From Pseudomonas panipatensis (GTDB taxonomy: Bacteria > Pseudomonadota > Gammaproteobacteria > Pseudomonadales > Pseudomonadaceae), in contig NZ_FNDS01000007.1 in assembly GCF_900099785.1 (NCBI RefSeq), positions 310,001-374,000 on the forward strand: 64,000 bases of DNA, read 5' to 3'. Positions 45,522-58,017 of the stretch are shown in pieces. Both the position numbers and the translations under genes were made by a program. How positions within the stretch are numbered: position 1 is the stretch's first letter; every line of letters starts with the position of its first letter. Under the pieces are notes generated by a model. It was given only the letters and a program-made list of their open reading frames with translations, was not told the origin of the DNA and did no database searches.

Positions 45522-47444
45522 CTACTGCGACTTGCGAACCCGCAGATACCATTCCGACAGCAGGCGCACCTGCTTCTCGGTGTAGCCGCGCTCGACCATG
45601 CGCCGCACGAAGTCGTTGTGCTTCTGCTGGTCCTCCTTGCTCGCCTTGGCGTTGAAGCTGATGACTGGCAGCAGGTCCTCGGTGTTGGAGAACATTTTCT
45701 TCTCGATCACCACGCGCAGTTTCTCGTAGGACAGCCAGCTCGGATTCTTGCCGTTGTTGCCGGCGCGGGCGCGCAGCACGAAGTTGACGATCTCGTTGCG
45801 GAAATCCTTCGGATTGCTGATGCCGGCCGGCTTCTCGATTTTTTCCAGTTCCTCGTTGAGGGCCCCGCGATTGAGAATCTCGCCGGTTTCCGGGTCGCGG
45901 TATTCCTGGTCCTGGATCCAGAAGTCGGCGTACAGCACGTAGCGGTCGAAGATGTTCTGGCCGTACTCGCTGTAGGACTCCAGGTAGGCGGTCTGGATTT
46001 CCTTGCCGATGAACTCGACGTAACGCGGCGCCAGGTATTCCTTGATGAAGCGCAGGTAGCGCTCGCGGGTTTCCGGCGGGAACTGCTCCTGCTCGATCTG
46101 CTGTTCCAGCACATAGAGCAGGTGCACCGGGTTGGCGGCGATTTCGTGCGGATCGAAGTTGAACACCTTGGAGAGGATCTTGAAGGCGAAGCGGGTGGAA
46201 AGCCCGGCCATGCCCTCGTCGACCCCGGCGGCGTCACGGTATTCCTGGATCGACTTGGCCTTGGGATCGGTGTCCTTGAGGTTTTCGCCGTCGTAGACGC
46301 GCATCTTCGAGTAGATGTTCGAATTCTCCGGCTCTTTCAGGCGCGACAGCACGGTGAACTGCGAGAGCATCTTCAGCGTGTCCGGCGCGCAATGGGCGTG
46401 CGCCAGCGAGCTGTTGATCAACAGCTTGTCGTAGATCTTGATCTCGTCGGTGACGCGCAGGCAGTAGGGCACCTTGACGATGTAGATACGGTCGATGAAG
46501 GCCTCGTTGTTCTTGTTGTTACGGAAGCTGTGCCATTCCGATTCGTTGGAGTGGGCGAGGATGATGCCGCTGTAGGGCAGCCCGCCGAGGCCTTCGGTGC
46601 TGTTGTAGTTGCCCTCCTGGGTGGCGGTGAGCAAGGGGTGCAGGACCTTGATCGGCGCCTTGAACATTTCGACGAATTCCATCAGGCCCTGGTTGGCCCG
46701 GCACAGTGCGCCCGAGTAGCTGTAGGCATCGGCGTCGTTCTGCGGGAATTCTTCCAGCTTGCGGATATCGACCTTGCCGACCAGGGCGGAGATGTCCTGG
46801 TTGTTTTCGTCGCCCGGCTCGGTCTTGGCGATGGCGATCTGGTTGAGGATCGACGGATGCAGCTTGACCACGCGGAACTGGCTGATGTCGCCACCGAACT
46901 CGATCAGGCGTTTGCTCGCCCAGGGCGACATGATCGAACGCAGGTAGCGCCGCGGGATGCCGTAGTCTTCTTCGAGGATGGCGCCATCTTCATCGGGGTT
47001 GAACAGCCCGAGGGGCGATTCGAACACCGGCGAGCCCTTGATGGCATAGAAGGGCACCCGCTCCATCAATTGCTTGAGTTTTTCCGCCAGGGACGACTTG
47101 CCGCCGCCGACCGGGCCGAGCAGGTAGATGATCTGTTTCTTTTCTTCCAGGCCTTGGGCCGCATGGCGGAAGAAGGCGACGATCTGGTCGATGCACTCTT
47201 CCATGCCGTGGAAGTCGGCGAACGCCGGGTAGCGGCGAATCACCTTGTTGGAAAAGATTCGCGACAGCCGTGGGTCGGTAGAGGTATCCAGCAGTTCCGG
47301 CTCGCCGATGGCCATTAACATGCGCTCGGCGGCGGTGGCGTAGGCGGTCTTGTCCTGCTTGCAGATGTCCAGGTACTCCTGCAGGGAGTATTCCTCTTGG
47401 CGGGTCGCTTCGAAGCGTTCCTGGAAGTGACTGAAAATGCTCAT
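45522..47444 (-). CDS. PrkA-type serine protein kinase (YeaG)
   Basis: 640 residues from ATG 47444, GAGGAGACG upstream. AAA-like N-terminal domain with Walker A GPVGGGKSS (110-118), followed by the PrkA C-terminal kinase-like domain. In enterics, YeaG responds to nitrogen starvation and alternative carbon sources; in spore formers PrkA acts in sporulation. It leads the operon with the DUF444 and SpoVR genes. The 277 bases upstream contain no gene and must carry the promoter. Confidence 0.94.
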   Translation of the reverse strand: MSIFSHFQERFEATRQEEYSLQEYLDICKQDKTAYATAAERMLMAIGEPELLDTSTDPRLSRIFSNKVIRRYPAFADFHGMEECIDQIVAFFRHAAQGLEEKKQIIYLLGPVGGGKSSLAEKLKQLMERVPFYAIKGSPVFESPLGLFNPDEDGAILEEDYGIPRRYLRSIMSPWASKRLIEFGGDISQFRVVKLHPSILNQIAIAKTEPGDENNQDISALVGKVDIRKLEEFPQNDADAYSYSGALCRANQGLMEFVEMFKAPIKVLHPLLTATQEGNYNSTEGLGGLPYSGIILAHSNESEWHSFRNNKNNEAFIDRIYIVKVPYCLRVTDEIKIYDKLLINSSLAHAHCAPDTLKMLSQFTVLSRLKEPENSNIYSKMRVYDGENLKDTDPKAKSIQEYRDAAGVDEGMAGLSTRFAFKILSKVFNFDPHEIAANPVHLLYVLEQQIEQEQFPPETRERYLRFIKEYLAPRYVEFIGKEIQTAYLESYSEYGQNIFDRYVLYADFWIQDQEYRDPETGEILNRGALNEELEKIEKPAGISNPKDFRNEIVNFVLRARAGNNGKNPSWLSYEKLRVVIEKKMFSNTEDLLPVISFNAKASKEDQQKHNDFVRRMVERGYTEKQVRLLSEWYLRVRKSQ

Positions 47445-47721
47445 GACGTCTCCTCGCTCGATGCATGGAGCCGGCGCGGGATCGGTGCTGTGCGGGTGCG
47501 GACGGGCCGCCAGAATTGCCGGCGAGAATCCCCCAGAACTCCAACGGTGCCTGGCTTGCGCCCTGAACCGCCCCAAATGGTCACTGCCGATATCCCGGAA
47601 GCCGGTGGGCCGGCTCTCCCCTGTTTTGGATGGCCTGAGGGAAAGAATAGTCCGTTATCCGGCCTGTAAAGAGGATTCGGGTGGGAAGTTACAGATTTTT
47701 TGAGGGGCGGGCGCTGAGTCG

Positions 47722-48051
47722 TCAGTCAGCGGAAGCGCTCTCTGTATCCGCAGGATAGACGCTGCGCCACAGTTCGAAGCCGCCGTCGACGCTGTAGACG
47801 TCGGAAAAACCTTGCTGGACGAAGTAGGCGGCGGCGCTCTGGCTGGAGTTGCCGTGGTAGCAGACCACCAGCAGGGGGGCGTCCATGTCGGCTTCGCGAA
47901 TGAAGTCGGCGACCGAGTGATTGTCGATGTGGCGGGCGCCAGGGATATGGCCCATGGCGAAGCTTTGCGGGTCGCGGATGTCCACGACCTGGGCGCCATT
48001 GCTGCGCAGTTGCTGGGCTTGCTCGGGGGCGATGCGCTTGAATTCGCTCAT
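47722..48051 (-). CDS. glpE: thiosulfate sulfurtransferase (single-domain rhodanese)
   Basis: 109 residues from ATG 48051 ([15 protein letters not shown]). Active-site loop CYHGNSS with catalytic Cys64 and the [10 protein letters not shown] motif. Transfers sulfur from thiosulfate to cyanide or thiols such as thioredoxin. Overlaps the apaH stop by 4 bases (ATGA type), so translationally coupled. Confidence 0.93.
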   Translation of the reverse strand: MSEFKRIAPEQAQQLRSNGAQVVDIRDPQSFAMGHIPGARHIDNHSVADFIREADMDAPLLVVCYHGNSSQSAAAYFVQQGFSDVYSVDGGFELWRSVYPADTESASAD

Positions 48052-48887
48052 GCTGCGGTCTCGTCTGGAGTGGGATGGGCACAGCTGCAGGCGATGCGCT
48101 CGCCGCTGTCGACGTTGAGTAGGGTCATGCTGCCGCCCCACACGCAGCCGCTGTCCAGGGCGTAGACGGCGGGGGCGTCGCATTTGCCTTCCAGCGCTGC
48201 CCAGTGGCCGAAGATGATCTTGCGCCCGGCGCTCTTGCGCTCGGCGTAGCTGAACCAGGGGGCGTAGCCGGCCGGTGCGGTGCCCAGGCCTTCCTTGCTC
48301 TTCAGGTCGAGCTTGCCGTCCGGGGTGCAGAAGCGCATGCGCGTGAAATAGTTGGTGATCACGCGCAGGCGCTCGATGCCGTGCAGTTTCTTGTCCCACT
48401 TGGCCGGCTCGTTGCCGTACATGCCTTCGAGGAACAACGGCAGGCGCTGGTCGTCGCGCAGGGCTTCTTCCACTTCGGCGGAGCGTTGCAGGGCTTTTTC
48501 GATGGTCCACTGCGGCGGGATGCCGGCGTGTACCAGGGTGATGTCGCGTTCGGCATCGTGGTGCACCAGCGGCAGGCGGCGCAGCCAGTCGAGCAACTCG
48601 TCGCGATCCGGCGCCTCGAGGATTTCGCGCAGGGTGTCGGCTTTCTTCAGGCGCTCGGCGTTGTGCGCCACTGCCAGCAAGTGCAGGTCATGGTTGCCCA
48701 GCACGCAGACCACCGAATCGCGGATGGCATAGATGTAGCGCAGGGCTTCCAGCGACTGCGGGCCGCGGTTGACCAGGTCGCCGACCAGCCAGAGGCGGTC
48801 CTTCGCCGGGTCGAACGCGACTCGTTGCAGCAGACATTTCAGCGGTTCCAGGCAGCCCTGGATGTCGCCAACGGCATAGGTCGTCAT
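48048..48887 (-). CDS. apaH: diadenosine tetraphosphatase (symmetrical)
   Basis: 279 residues. Calcineurin-type metallophosphatase: GDIQGC (7-12), [12 protein letters not shown], and the distal GHWA. Hydrolyses Ap4A to 2 ADP and also removes Np4 caps from RNA. It overlaps apaG and glpE by 4 bases on each side. Confidence 0.96.
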   Translation of the reverse strand: MTTYAVGDIQGCLEPLKCLLQRVAFDPAKDRLWLVGDLVNRGPQSLEALRYIYAIRDSVVCVLGNHDLHLLAVAHNAERLKKADTLREILEAPDRDELLDWLRRLPLVHHDAERDITLVHAGIPPQWTIEKALQRSAEVEEALRDDQRLPLFLEGMYGNEPAKWDKKLHGIERLRVITNYFTRMRFCTPDGKLDLKSKEGLGTAPAGYAPWFSYAERKSAGRKIIFGHWAALEGKCDAPAVYALDSGCVWGGSMTLLNVDSGERIACSCAHPTPDETAA

Positions 48888-49267
48888 CAGTGCAGCGCCC
48901 CTGGTACGGCGAGGCGGAACACTGGGATGGCCGCGTCGAAATGGTGACCGTCGGCGGCGACCATCTGGTAGCTGCCGGACATGCTGCCGACCTTGGTCGT
49001 GAGTACCGTGCCGCTGGTGTAGGTGTGGCTGGCGCCCGGCTCGATCGACGGTTTTTCGCCCACTACGCCAGAACCGCGGACCTCCTGCACATGGCCGTTG
49101 CCATCGGTGATGATCCAGTGCCGGGTGAGCAGCTTGGCTGCCTGTTCGCCCTGGTTATGGATGGTCACCGTGTAGGCGAAGGCGTAGCGCTGCTGCTCCG
49201 GCTGTGACTGCTCGGGGAGGTAGCGGGTGGTGACGCTGACGGAAATCTGGTAACGGGGATCGCTCAT
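48887..49267 (-). CDS. apaG: ApaG (Co2+/Mg2+ efflux-associated) protein
   Basis: 126 residues from ATG 49267 ([12 protein letters not shown]). All-beta Fn3-like fold with the [21 protein letters not shown]-terminus characteristic of ApaG. The biochemical role is unsettled. Conserved position between rsmA and apaH. Confidence 0.95.
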   Translation of the reverse strand: MSDPRYQISVSVTTRYLPEQSQPEQQRYAFAYTVTIHNQGEQAAKLLTRHWIITDGNGHVQEVRGSGVVGEKPSIEPGASHTYTSGTVLTTKVGSMSGSYQMVAADGHHFDAAIPVFRLAVPGALH

Positions 49268-49302
49268 GGGCTCGCTTGCCTGGGTGCCTGCCGGCAGGAA
49301 TA

Positions 49303-50109
49303 TCAATGGTCGGGTGTCAGCTCGGCCAGACGGTTGGCCAGGCGCACGAAATCCTCGACATCGAGTTGCTCCGGGCGCCGGGTCGGGTCGACGCCGACGG
49401 CTTCGATATCCTCGCTGGACATCAAGGCTTTGAGGGTATTGCGCAGGGTCTTGCGGCGCTGGTTGAAGGCTTCGCGGACGACGCGTTCGAGCAGTCGGTG
49501 GTCTTTGGCCGGATAAGGCAGTTCAGTGTGCGGCACCAGGCGCACGATCGCCGATTCGACTTTCGGCGGTGGGTTGAAGGCGCCCGGTCCCACGGTGAAC
49601 AGGTAATCCACCCGGCAGAAGTACTGCACCATGATCGACAGTCGGCCCCAGTCGCCACCGCCCGGCTCGGCCGCCAGGCGTTCGACCACTTCCTTCTGCA
49701 GCATGAAGTGCATGTCCTGGATGATGTTCGCGTGTTCCAGGAGGTGGAAGATCAGCGGGGTCGAGATGTTGTAGGGCAGGTTGCCGACCACGCGCAGCTT
49801 TTCGCCGGCGCTGGGCAGGGTGGAGAAGTCGAATTTCAGGGCGTCGCCCTGGTGCAGCCTGAAATTCGGCTTCAGGCCGAAGCGCCAGTTCAGTTGCGGG
49901 ATCAGGTCCAGGTCCAGTTCGATCACGTCGAGCTGGGCGCCGCTATCCACCAGGCCTTCGGTCAGCGCGCCCTGGCCCGGGCCGATTTCCAGCAGGTGCT
50001 GGCCTTCCTTGGGGGCGATGGCGCGGAGGATGCGGTGGATCACGCCAGCGTCGTGCAGGAAGTTCTGGCCGAAGCGCTTGCGCGCGCGATGGTGGTAAAG
50101 CTCGGACAT
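49303..50109 (-). CDS. rsmA: 16S rRNA (adenine1518/1519-N6) dimethyltransferase
   Basis: 268 residues from ATG 50109 ([18 protein letters not shown]). SAM-binding motif [11 protein letters not shown] and catalytic NLPYNIS. Dimethylates two adenines in helix 45 of 16S rRNA (KsgA). Not to be confused with the RsmA translational repressor that RsmY binds. 36 bases before apaG. Confidence 0.97.
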   Translation of the reverse strand: MSELYHHRARKRFGQNFLHDAGVIHRILRAIAPKEGQHLLEIGPGQGALTEGLVDSGAQLDVIELDLDLIPQLNWRFGLKPNFRLHQGDALKFDFSTLPSAGEKLRVVGNLPYNISTPLIFHLLEHANIIQDMHFMLQKEVVERLAAEPGGGDWGRLSIMVQYFCRVDYLFTVGPGAFNPPPKVESAIVRLVPHTELPYPAKDHRLLERVVREAFNQRRKTLRNTLKALMSSEDIEAVGVDPTRRPEQLDVEDFVRLANRLAELTPDH

Positions 50110-50221
50110 CAGGGGCGGCTCCAGGCTTCGAGCTGTCAGCGACACGCAACAGCCCGAAGCGATGATTCAAAGGCGGAAAGCTTACCAGTTGCGGCCCGCC
50201 CCGGCATCCGCCGTACGGCCC

Positions 50222-51223
50222 TCAGCCAGCTTTGGCGCGGCTGGCGGCCATCTGGTAGGCGGTTTCCAGCGCCACCAGCAGGCTGCCGCCATCGATGCGG
50301 CCGGTGCCCGCCAGGTCGAGGGCGGTGCCGTGGTCCACCGAGGTGCGGATGATCGGCAGGCCCAGGGTGACGTTGACTGCTGCGCCGAAGCCCTTGTACT
50401 TGAGCACCGGCAGGCCTTGGTCGTGGTACATGGCCAGCACCGCATCGCAATGCTCCAGGTGCTTGGGCGTGAACAGGGTGTCGGCCGGCAGCGGGCCGAT
50501 CAGTTGCATGCCCTCCGCGCGCAGGCGCTCCAGGGTCGGTTCGATGATGTCGATCTCCTCGTGCCCGAGGTGGCCACCTTCGCCGGCATGGGGGTTGAGC
50601 CCGCAGACCAGGATCCGCGGATCGTCGAGGCCGAACTTGTCGCGCAGGTCGGCATGGAGGATGCGCGTGACCCGCTCCAGGCGCTCGGCGCTGATGGCGT
50701 CGGCGACCTGGCGCAGCGGCAGGTGGGTGGTCACCAGGGCCACGCGCAGGCCACGGGTGGCCAGCATCATCACGACCTGCTGGGTCTGGGTCAGCTCGGC
50801 GAGGAATTCGGTGTGCCCGGAGAAGGCGATGCCGGCTTCGTTGATCACGCCCTTGTGCACCGGCGCGGTGATCATGCCGGCGAAGTCGCCGTCGAGGCAG
50901 CCGCGGCCGGCACGGGTCAGGGTTTCCAGCACGTAGCCGGCATTGGCGGGGTCGAGTTGGCCGCAGCGCACCGGGGCGCCCAGTGGCGTGTCCCAGACAT
51001 AGAGGGCGCCGGCGTCGGCGGGCCGTTGTGGCCAGTGGCCGGGACCAACGGGCAGCAGCCGGATATCCAGGCCCAGTTGCGTGGCGCGCTCGGCCAGCAG
51101 TTGCTGGCTGGCGATCGCCACCAGTGGCTGGGGCTGCGCCTCTCGGGACAGCAGCAGGCAGAGGTCGGGGCCGATGCCGGCGGGTTCGCCGGGGGTCAGG
51201 GCGAAAAGCTGAGCGTCTTTCAT
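50222..51223 (-). CDS. pdxA: 4-hydroxythreonine-4-phosphate dehydrogenase
   Basis: 333 residues from ATG 51223 ([21 protein letters not shown]). Metal-binding histidines in GHTEFLAEL, a conserved [11 protein letters not shown] block and the ITAPVHKG motif. Pyridoxal-phosphate biosynthesis. Lies between surA and rsmA as in other gammaproteobacteria. Confidence 0.97.
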   Translation of the reverse strand: MKDAQLFALTPGEPAGIGPDLCLLLSREAQPQPLVAIASQQLLAERATQLGLDIRLLPVGPGHWPQRPADAGALYVWDTPLGAPVRCGQLDPANAGYVLETLTRAGRGCLDGDFAGMITAPVHKGVINEAGIAFSGHTEFLAELTQTQQVVMMLATRGLRVALVTTHLPLRQVADAISAERLERVTRILHADLRDKFGLDDPRILVCGLNPHAGEGGHLGHEEIDIIEPTLERLRAEGMQLIGPLPADTLFTPKHLEHCDAVLAMYHDQGLPVLKYKGFGAAVNVTLGLPIIRTSVDHGTALDLAGTGRIDGGSLLVALETAYQMAASRAKAG

Positions 51224-51310
51224 GCGGGAGGTCTCTACGGCTGTGGCCGTCGCGTTGTGGCCGGCGCTTGTCGGGAAGGGCTCAACTGTACGACGAAGCG
51301 CCGTGCGGAT

Positions 51311-51342
51311 AAAAAGAAACCCGGCCAAGGCCGGGTTTCGGT
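51311..51342 (-). terminator. surA terminator
   Basis: Stem AAACCCGGCC/GGCCGGGTTT with a 2-base loop; minus-strand tail TTTCTTTTTA. It separates surA from pdxA. Confidence 0.88.
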
Positions 51343-51357
51343 ATTGCCTGAGCAGGC

Positions 51358-52653
51358 TTACAGCTTGATTTCGACGTAGGCTTCGTCGCGAATCTGCCGC
51401 AGCCACGCTTGCAGTTCCTCGTCGTACTTGCGGTTGCGCAGAACCTGAGCGGCCTGCTGCTCGCGGAACTTGTCGCTGCTGTCGGTGGCGCGACGGCCGA
51501 GGACTTCCAGGATGTGCCAGCCGAAGGGCGAACGGAACGGCTTCGACAGTTGGCCCTGGGGGATGTTGTTCATCACGTCGCGGAATTCCGGAACCAGCGA
51601 TTCCGGGTCGACCCAGTTGAGGTCGCCGCCGTGCAGCGCGGAGCCCGGGTCTTCGGAGAACTGCTTGGCCAGCTTGCCGAAGTCTTCGCCCGACTGGATG
51701 CGGTCGTAGAGTTTCTGTGCGAGCTTCTGGGTGTCCTCGTCGCTGCGGATTTCGCTGGGCTTGAGCAGGATGTGACGGACATGCACCTCGTCACGCACCA
51801 TCTTGCTGCCGCCGCGCTTCTCTTCCAGCTTGAGGATGATGAAGCCGCCCGGGGCGCGCACCGGCTCGGTGACGTCGCCCACGGCGAGGCTGCCGACCAT
51901 GCTATCGAACGGCGAGGGCAGTTGAGCGGCTTTGCGCCAGCCGATCTCGCCGCCTTCCAGGGCGTTGTCGCCGGCCGAGCGGGAGATCGCCAACTGGTTG
52001 AAGTCGGCGCCCTGCTTGAGTTGCTGGTACAGCTCGCGGGCCTGCTTGGCGGCAGCCTGCAGGGTCTCCGAGGATGCGCCGTCCGGCACCGGAATCAGGA
52101 TGTTGGCCAGGCGATATTCTTCGGAGAGCTGGATCTTGCCCAGGTCGGAGGCGAGGAAGTTCTGCACTTCCTGTTCGCTGACCTGAATACGCTCGGCGAC
52201 GCGGCGCTGGCGCACGCGGCTGATGACCATTTCGCGGCGTACCTGTTCACGGGCGTCGTCGTAGGACAGGCCGTCGTGAGCCAGGGCGGCACGGAACTGG
52301 TCGAGGCTCATGTTGTTGCGTTGGGCGATGGTGCCCATCGCCTGGTTCAGTTCTTCGTCGCTGATGCGGATGCCGGAGCGATCGCCGATCTGCAGCTGGA
52401 TGTCTTCGATGATCAGACGTTCCAGTACCTGCTGGGTCAGTACATGCTCAGGCGGCAGTGGCGCGCCGCGCTTCTGGATGGTCTGGCGCACTTCGCGCAG
52501 GCGTTGGTCGAGCTGGCTCTGCATGACCACGTCGCTATCGACGATGGCCACGACGCGATCCAGCGGGACGACTTCGGCCTGGGCAAAGGAACTGGCCAGC
52601 ATTACTGCGCCCAGCATCAGCGGGCGCAGGCGATTACATAGAGTGGTCTTCAC
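51358..52653 (-). CDS. surA: periplasmic chaperone/peptidyl-prolyl isomerase SurA
   Basis: 431 residues. Signal peptide cleaved near AQA-EVV (residue ~26), an N-terminal chaperone domain, two parvulin domains (about 170-270 and 285-385) and a C-terminal helix. Folds outer-membrane beta-barrels such as LptD, which is encoded directly upstream. Its start overlaps the lptD 3' end by 20 bases. Confidence 0.96.
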   Translation of the reverse strand: MKTTLCNRLRPLMLGAVMLASSFAQAEVVPLDRVVAIVDSDVVMQSQLDQRLREVRQTIQKRGAPLPPEHVLTQQVLERLIIEDIQLQIGDRSGIRISDEELNQAMGTIAQRNNMSLDQFRAALAHDGLSYDDAREQVRREMVISRVRQRRVAERIQVSEQEVQNFLASDLGKIQLSEEYRLANILIPVPDGASSETLQAAAKQARELYQQLKQGADFNQLAISRSAGDNALEGGEIGWRKAAQLPSPFDSMVGSLAVGDVTEPVRAPGGFIILKLEEKRGGSKMVRDEVHVRHILLKPSEIRSDEDTQKLAQKLYDRIQSGEDFGKLAKQFSEDPGSALHGGDLNWVDPESLVPEFRDVMNNIPQGQLSKPFRSPFGWHILEVLGRRATDSSDKFREQQAAQVLRNRKYDEELQAWLRQIRDEAYVEIKL

Positions 52654-55432
52654 GTTGACGATAACCTTGAATGCCCTGGTCGAGGAAGCCTTCGACTTGG
52701 TTGCCTACCACGCCGCCAAGGCCTTTCAGGATGATTTGCAGGAAGATACCGTGGTCGGCTTTGGAGTCCGCGGTGATGAATTGGTTGTCGTCGTACTTCA
52801 CCCAGTAGCGGTTGACCAGGCGCAGCTTCCAGCAGCAGCTGTCGTACTCGAAACCGCCAAGGGCTTCGAGGGTGCGGCTCTGGTTGTAGTCGAACTGCCA
52901 GCGCGCGATGGCGCTCCATTGCGGCACCACCGGCCAGATGACCGAGAAGTCGTGCTGGTTGATCTTGTACTGGTCGCTGTTGTAGGTGAACTGACCGGTG
53001 TTGGGGTCGAATACCTTGCTGTTGGCACGATAGCGGTAGCCGGCGTTGAAGACCTTCTGCAGCTCGTTTTCCGGCTGGTAGTGGAACATCACGCTGCCGC
53101 TGTCGGTGTGGCGGGTGTCCGGGTTCCAGTTGTAGTCGGAGCTCAGGCGCCAATCGTGGTTGAAGCGGTAGACGCCGGCCAGCGCATAGGGCGAACGCGA
53201 GGCGTTGGCGTCCGGGTTGCTGATCTGGGCGTTCGGGTTCAACCGGTTGTAGTTGTCGATGTAGGTCTGGGTCAGACCAGGCAGTTGCACGCGGCGATCG
53301 GCGAAGTAATAGATCTGTCCGGCGCTGAGCGACGCGCGCTCGAAGCCATTGTCTTCGATGAAGCGGGTGGTCGCGCCCAGCGACAGTTGGTTGGCGTCGC
53401 TGATGCGATCCTTGCCGGTGAAGCGGTTCTCACGCCACAGCGAGTCGTAGCTGAAGGTGAATTCGCCGGTATCGAAGGTCGGCAGGTTGTCCTGGTTGCG
53501 GTACGGCACGTACAGGTACATCGCGCGCGGTTCCAGGGTCTGGCGGAAATTGGTGCCGGCGAAGCTGGTGTTGCGATCGAAGTACAGGCCGCCATCGAGC
53601 TTGACCAGCGGGAGGGAGCGGTCCGGACTGCTGTCGTAATTGACGCCGCCCAGGTTGGTGCTGGGGTTGGCCAGTTGCGCCTGGCCGGTGCTGTCCAGGT
53701 CAAGATTGTACTTGGTGTACATCGCCTTCAGCGTCGGCGTCAGGTAGCCCCAGCTGCGCTGCATCGGCAGGCTCATGCCCGGTTCCAGGTGCACGCGGTC
53801 GCCGGTGGCGCGGGCCAGGCCGGTGAGCGAGGCGTCCGGACGCTGGACCTGGTAGGTCGGATTATTGGGGTCCGGCGTGTACAGCGAGTCATCCAGCGAG
53901 CGGTCGAAGCGCACCAGTTCGCTGCCGTAGGTGAAGTCCAGGCCGCCCGGGTTGTACGGCAGGTGGCCGTCCAGGGTGAGCTGCGGCAGGCGGTTGTACG
54001 GGGTGACGTCGGTCACGGTCGCCAACTGGTAAGCCTGGGCATTCAGGCGCGCGGTGAAGTCGTCGCCGCGATAGGTCAGGGCACCCTGCTGGTTCACGTA
54101 GGTCGGGCTACCCAACCCCATGGCAGAGTCCAGGTCCTGGAAGTAGTAGGGGTCGCTGATGCGGGTGTAGTCGACCTGGGCCAACAGGCGCGAGTCGAGG
54201 CCACTGGTGTCTTTCCAGCCGTACAGCCAGCGCTGGCTGGTGTAGTGCGGCTCGTTGTTGCGGCTGTTGTCCTGGTCGCTCAGGTAGGCGGCGCGGAGTT
54301 CGCCTTCGCTGCTGTGGGTCAGGTAGCGGAATTCGCCTTCCATCATCATGCCGCGCTTGGCCATGTAGCGCGGGTACAGCGTGGCGTCGTAGTTCGGCGC
54401 CAGGTTGAAGTAATACGGCGTGACCAGGGTGAAGCCAGTGTCCGAGCTGGTGCTGAAGCTCGGCGGCAGGAAGCCGGACTGGCGACGGTTGTCGATCGGG
54501 AAATAGATGTACGGGGTGTAGAACACCGGAATGTCTTTCACCCGCAGGGTGGCGTTGGTCGCCGTGCCGAAACCGGTGGCCGGGTTCAGCTTGATGTTGT
54601 TGCCCTTGAGGTACCAGGCGTTGCTGCCGGGTTCGCAACGGGTGTAGGTACCATCCTTGAGCTGGATGATGGCGTCTTCCTGGCGCTTGGCGTAGAGCGC
54701 GCTGCCGCGTACCTGGGCCTGGTGCATGACGTACTCGGCGTTGTCGATCTTCGCCTCGCCGTTGTCCAGTTGCAGTTGCGCATGGTCGCCAACGATCAGC
54801 GCGCCCTGGTCACGCAACTTGACGTTGCCGACCAGCTCGCCGCGATTCTCCGCCTGGTGCAGGTTGGCCTCGTCGGCTTCCACCTGCATGCTGCCCTGAC
54901 GCAGCACCACGTTGCCGGCCAGGGTCGCGACCTGGGTTTCCTGCTCGTAGCGCGAGACTTTCGCCGAGACGTAGGTCGGTGCTTCGTCGCGCGGGGTCTT
55001 GTCGTTCATGCCGGGACGTGCCGGCTCGACGTATTCGCCGCTGCAGTACGGGCCGATTTCCGCCAGTTGGGCGGCGGTGAGCTTTTCCCGAGGGACCCAG
55101 TCCAGGTGGCTATAGTCGGTGCTGCGCGATTTCAGGCCGCGACCACCGGACTCGGTGACCAATTGCTTGGGCTCTGCGCCGGCGGCGCCGCTGCTTGTAC
55201 TACCCTCAGAAGCAGGTGCTGCGGCGCTGACGGCGCTTTCGCTGTGCTGCGGTCGAGGCGGCAGGGCGCTGGCGGGCTGTTGCGTGGAGCAGTCCCAGCT
55301 ACCAGCGGAGGGTGCGCAGGTGAATTGATCGGCCGCCATGGCAACCGAGGAAGCGAGCGGCTGAATAGCCAGCAGGCCACCGGTCACCAGTAAGGGGAAC
55401 TTTCTACGGAACACGGGGAAATTCACTGCCAT
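52634..55432 (-). CDS. lptD: LPS-assembly outer-membrane protein LptD
   Basis: 932 residues from ATG 55432 ([15 protein letters not shown]). Signal peptide to about residue 34 (SVAMA-ADQF), a Pseudomonas-type N-terminal extension with a cysteine pair ([11 protein letters not shown]) and a Ser/Pro/Ala-rich stretch, the OstA jellyroll domain (~150-290), then a C-terminal 26-strand barrel. Inserts LPS in the outer leaflet together with LptE. A further cysteine pair (SCCWKL, ~880) is available for the inter-domain disulfides. Confidence 0.97.
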   Translation of the reverse strand: MAVNFPVFRRKFPLLVTGGLLAIQPLASSVAMAADQFTCAPSAGSWDCSTQQPASALPPRPQHSESAVSAAAPASEGSTSSGAAGAEPKQLVTESGGRGLKSRSTDYSHLDWVPREKLTAAQLAEIGPYCSGEYVEPARPGMNDKTPRDEAPTYVSAKVSRYEQETQVATLAGNVVLRQGSMQVEADEANLHQAENRGELVGNVKLRDQGALIVGDHAQLQLDNGEAKIDNAEYVMHQAQVRGSALYAKRQEDAIIQLKDGTYTRCEPGSNAWYLKGNNIKLNPATGFGTATNATLRVKDIPVFYTPYIYFPIDNRRQSGFLPPSFSTSSDTGFTLVTPYYFNLAPNYDATLYPRYMAKRGMMMEGEFRYLTHSSEGELRAAYLSDQDNSRNNEPHYTSQRWLYGWKDTSGLDSRLLAQVDYTRISDPYYFQDLDSAMGLGSPTYVNQQGALTYRGDDFTARLNAQAYQLATVTDVTPYNRLPQLTLDGHLPYNPGGLDFTYGSELVRFDRSLDDSLYTPDPNNPTYQVQRPDASLTGLARATGDRVHLEPGMSLPMQRSWGYLTPTLKAMYTKYNLDLDSTGQAQLANPSTNLGGVNYDSSPDRSLPLVKLDGGLYFDRNTSFAGTNFRQTLEPRAMYLYVPYRNQDNLPTFDTGEFTFSYDSLWRENRFTGKDRISDANQLSLGATTRFIEDNGFERASLSAGQIYYFADRRVQLPGLTQTYIDNYNRLNPNAQISNPDANASRSPYALAGVYRFNHDWRLSSDYNWNPDTRHTDSGSVMFHYQPENELQKVFNAGYRYRANSKVFDPNTGQFTYNSDQYKINQHDFSVIWPVVPQWSAIARWQFDYNQSRTLEALGGFEYDSCCWKLRLVNRYWVKYDDNQFITADSKADHGIFLQIILKGLGGVVGNQVEGFLDQGIQGYRQREDHSM

Positions 55433-55560
55433 CTTGTTAATCCGGGCTTCCTGCGAGCCATCGGCGCGATCGGGCCGCACGCCACTCGATGGGCTCAAAA
55501 AGATGCTGGATAATAAAGCATGACCCGCGCAACGGCTAGGGCCGTGGAGAACCCTGAAAG

Positions 55561-57248
<1,688 letters not shown>

Positions 57249-58007
57249 ATGTTCTGGCCCGGCACCCTGATCGGCATCGTCGCTGGCTGGGCATTGGCGA
57301 GCATCCCCGGCGCCATGCTCGGTGGTCTGCTCGGTCAGGTGCTGGACCGGCGCATGCGCCAGCGCACCTGGCGTGGCTTGTTCGAGCAGTTGCGCGGCGA
57401 CGCGGCGGTACCGGACGAGGAGCTGCTGTTCCTGTTGCTCGGACGCCTGGCCAAGAGCCGTGGGCGGGTGCTCGACGCGCACATTCAACAGGCCCGCGCA
57501 GAGATGCTGCGCCTTGGGCTGGATGAGGCGGGACGACGGCGTGCGATCGACGCTTTCGGGCGCGGCAAGCAGGGTGGCCCGCGCCTGGATGAGGGCCTGC
57601 TGCAGCGCAAGGGGCAGCGGCCACAGGCGGATGGCCTGGTGCAGGCTTGCTGGCGCATGGCCTGGGCCGCCGGTGCGCCCGGGGCCGCGGAAAAGACGCT
57701 GATCCTGCGCTGGGGCGAAGGGCTGGGATTGCCGCGCGCGGTGGTGCTGGCCCTGGCCGCCGGCGCCGAGTCGGTGCGTGCGCCGCAGACCCGCGAGGAG
57801 CGCTATGTGCTGGCCCTGCGCCTGCTCGGCGTCGACGCCGCTAGCGCGCCGGAGGAGATCAAGCGTGCCTATCGCCGGTTGATCAGTCAGCACCACCCGG
57901 ACAAGCTTGCCGGCGCCAGCGAGGCGCGCATCGCCGCCGCCACCGAGAAGACCCGCGAGATCCAGGCCGCCTACGCGCTGGTGCGCGAGCGCCGCGGTTT
58001 CCGTTGA
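57249..58007 (+). CDS. djlA: membrane-anchored DnaJ-like co-chaperone DjlA
   Basis: 252 residues: N-terminal Gly-rich membrane helix (~4-29, LIGIVAGWALASIPGAMLGGLLG), a TerB-like central domain (~50-165) and a C-terminal J domain with HPD at 216-218. Stimulates DnaK at the inner membrane. Confidence 0.93.
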   Translation: MFWPGTLIGIVAGWALASIPGAMLGGLLGQVLDRRMRQRTWRGLFEQLRGDAAVPDEELLFLLLGRLAKSRGRVLDAHIQQARAEMLRLGLDEAGRRRAIDAFGRGKQGGPRLDEGLLQRKGQRPQADGLVQACWRMAWAAGAPGAAEKTLILRWGEGLGLPRAVVLALAAGAESVRAPQTREERYVLALRLLGVDAASAPEEIKRAYRRLISQHHPDKLAGASEARIAAATEKTREIQAAYALVRERRGFR

Positions 58008-58017
58008 GCGGCGGCGT

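Noticed and set aside
44280-47318. 1,012-codon plus-strand open frame opposite yeaH/prkA
   Set aside because: Antisense shadow of two well-known genes.
52310-55393. 1,027-codon plus-strand open frame opposite surA/lptD
   Set aside because: Antisense shadow; valine/alanine/glutamine-rich low-complexity translation, no start signal, while lptD is unmistakable.
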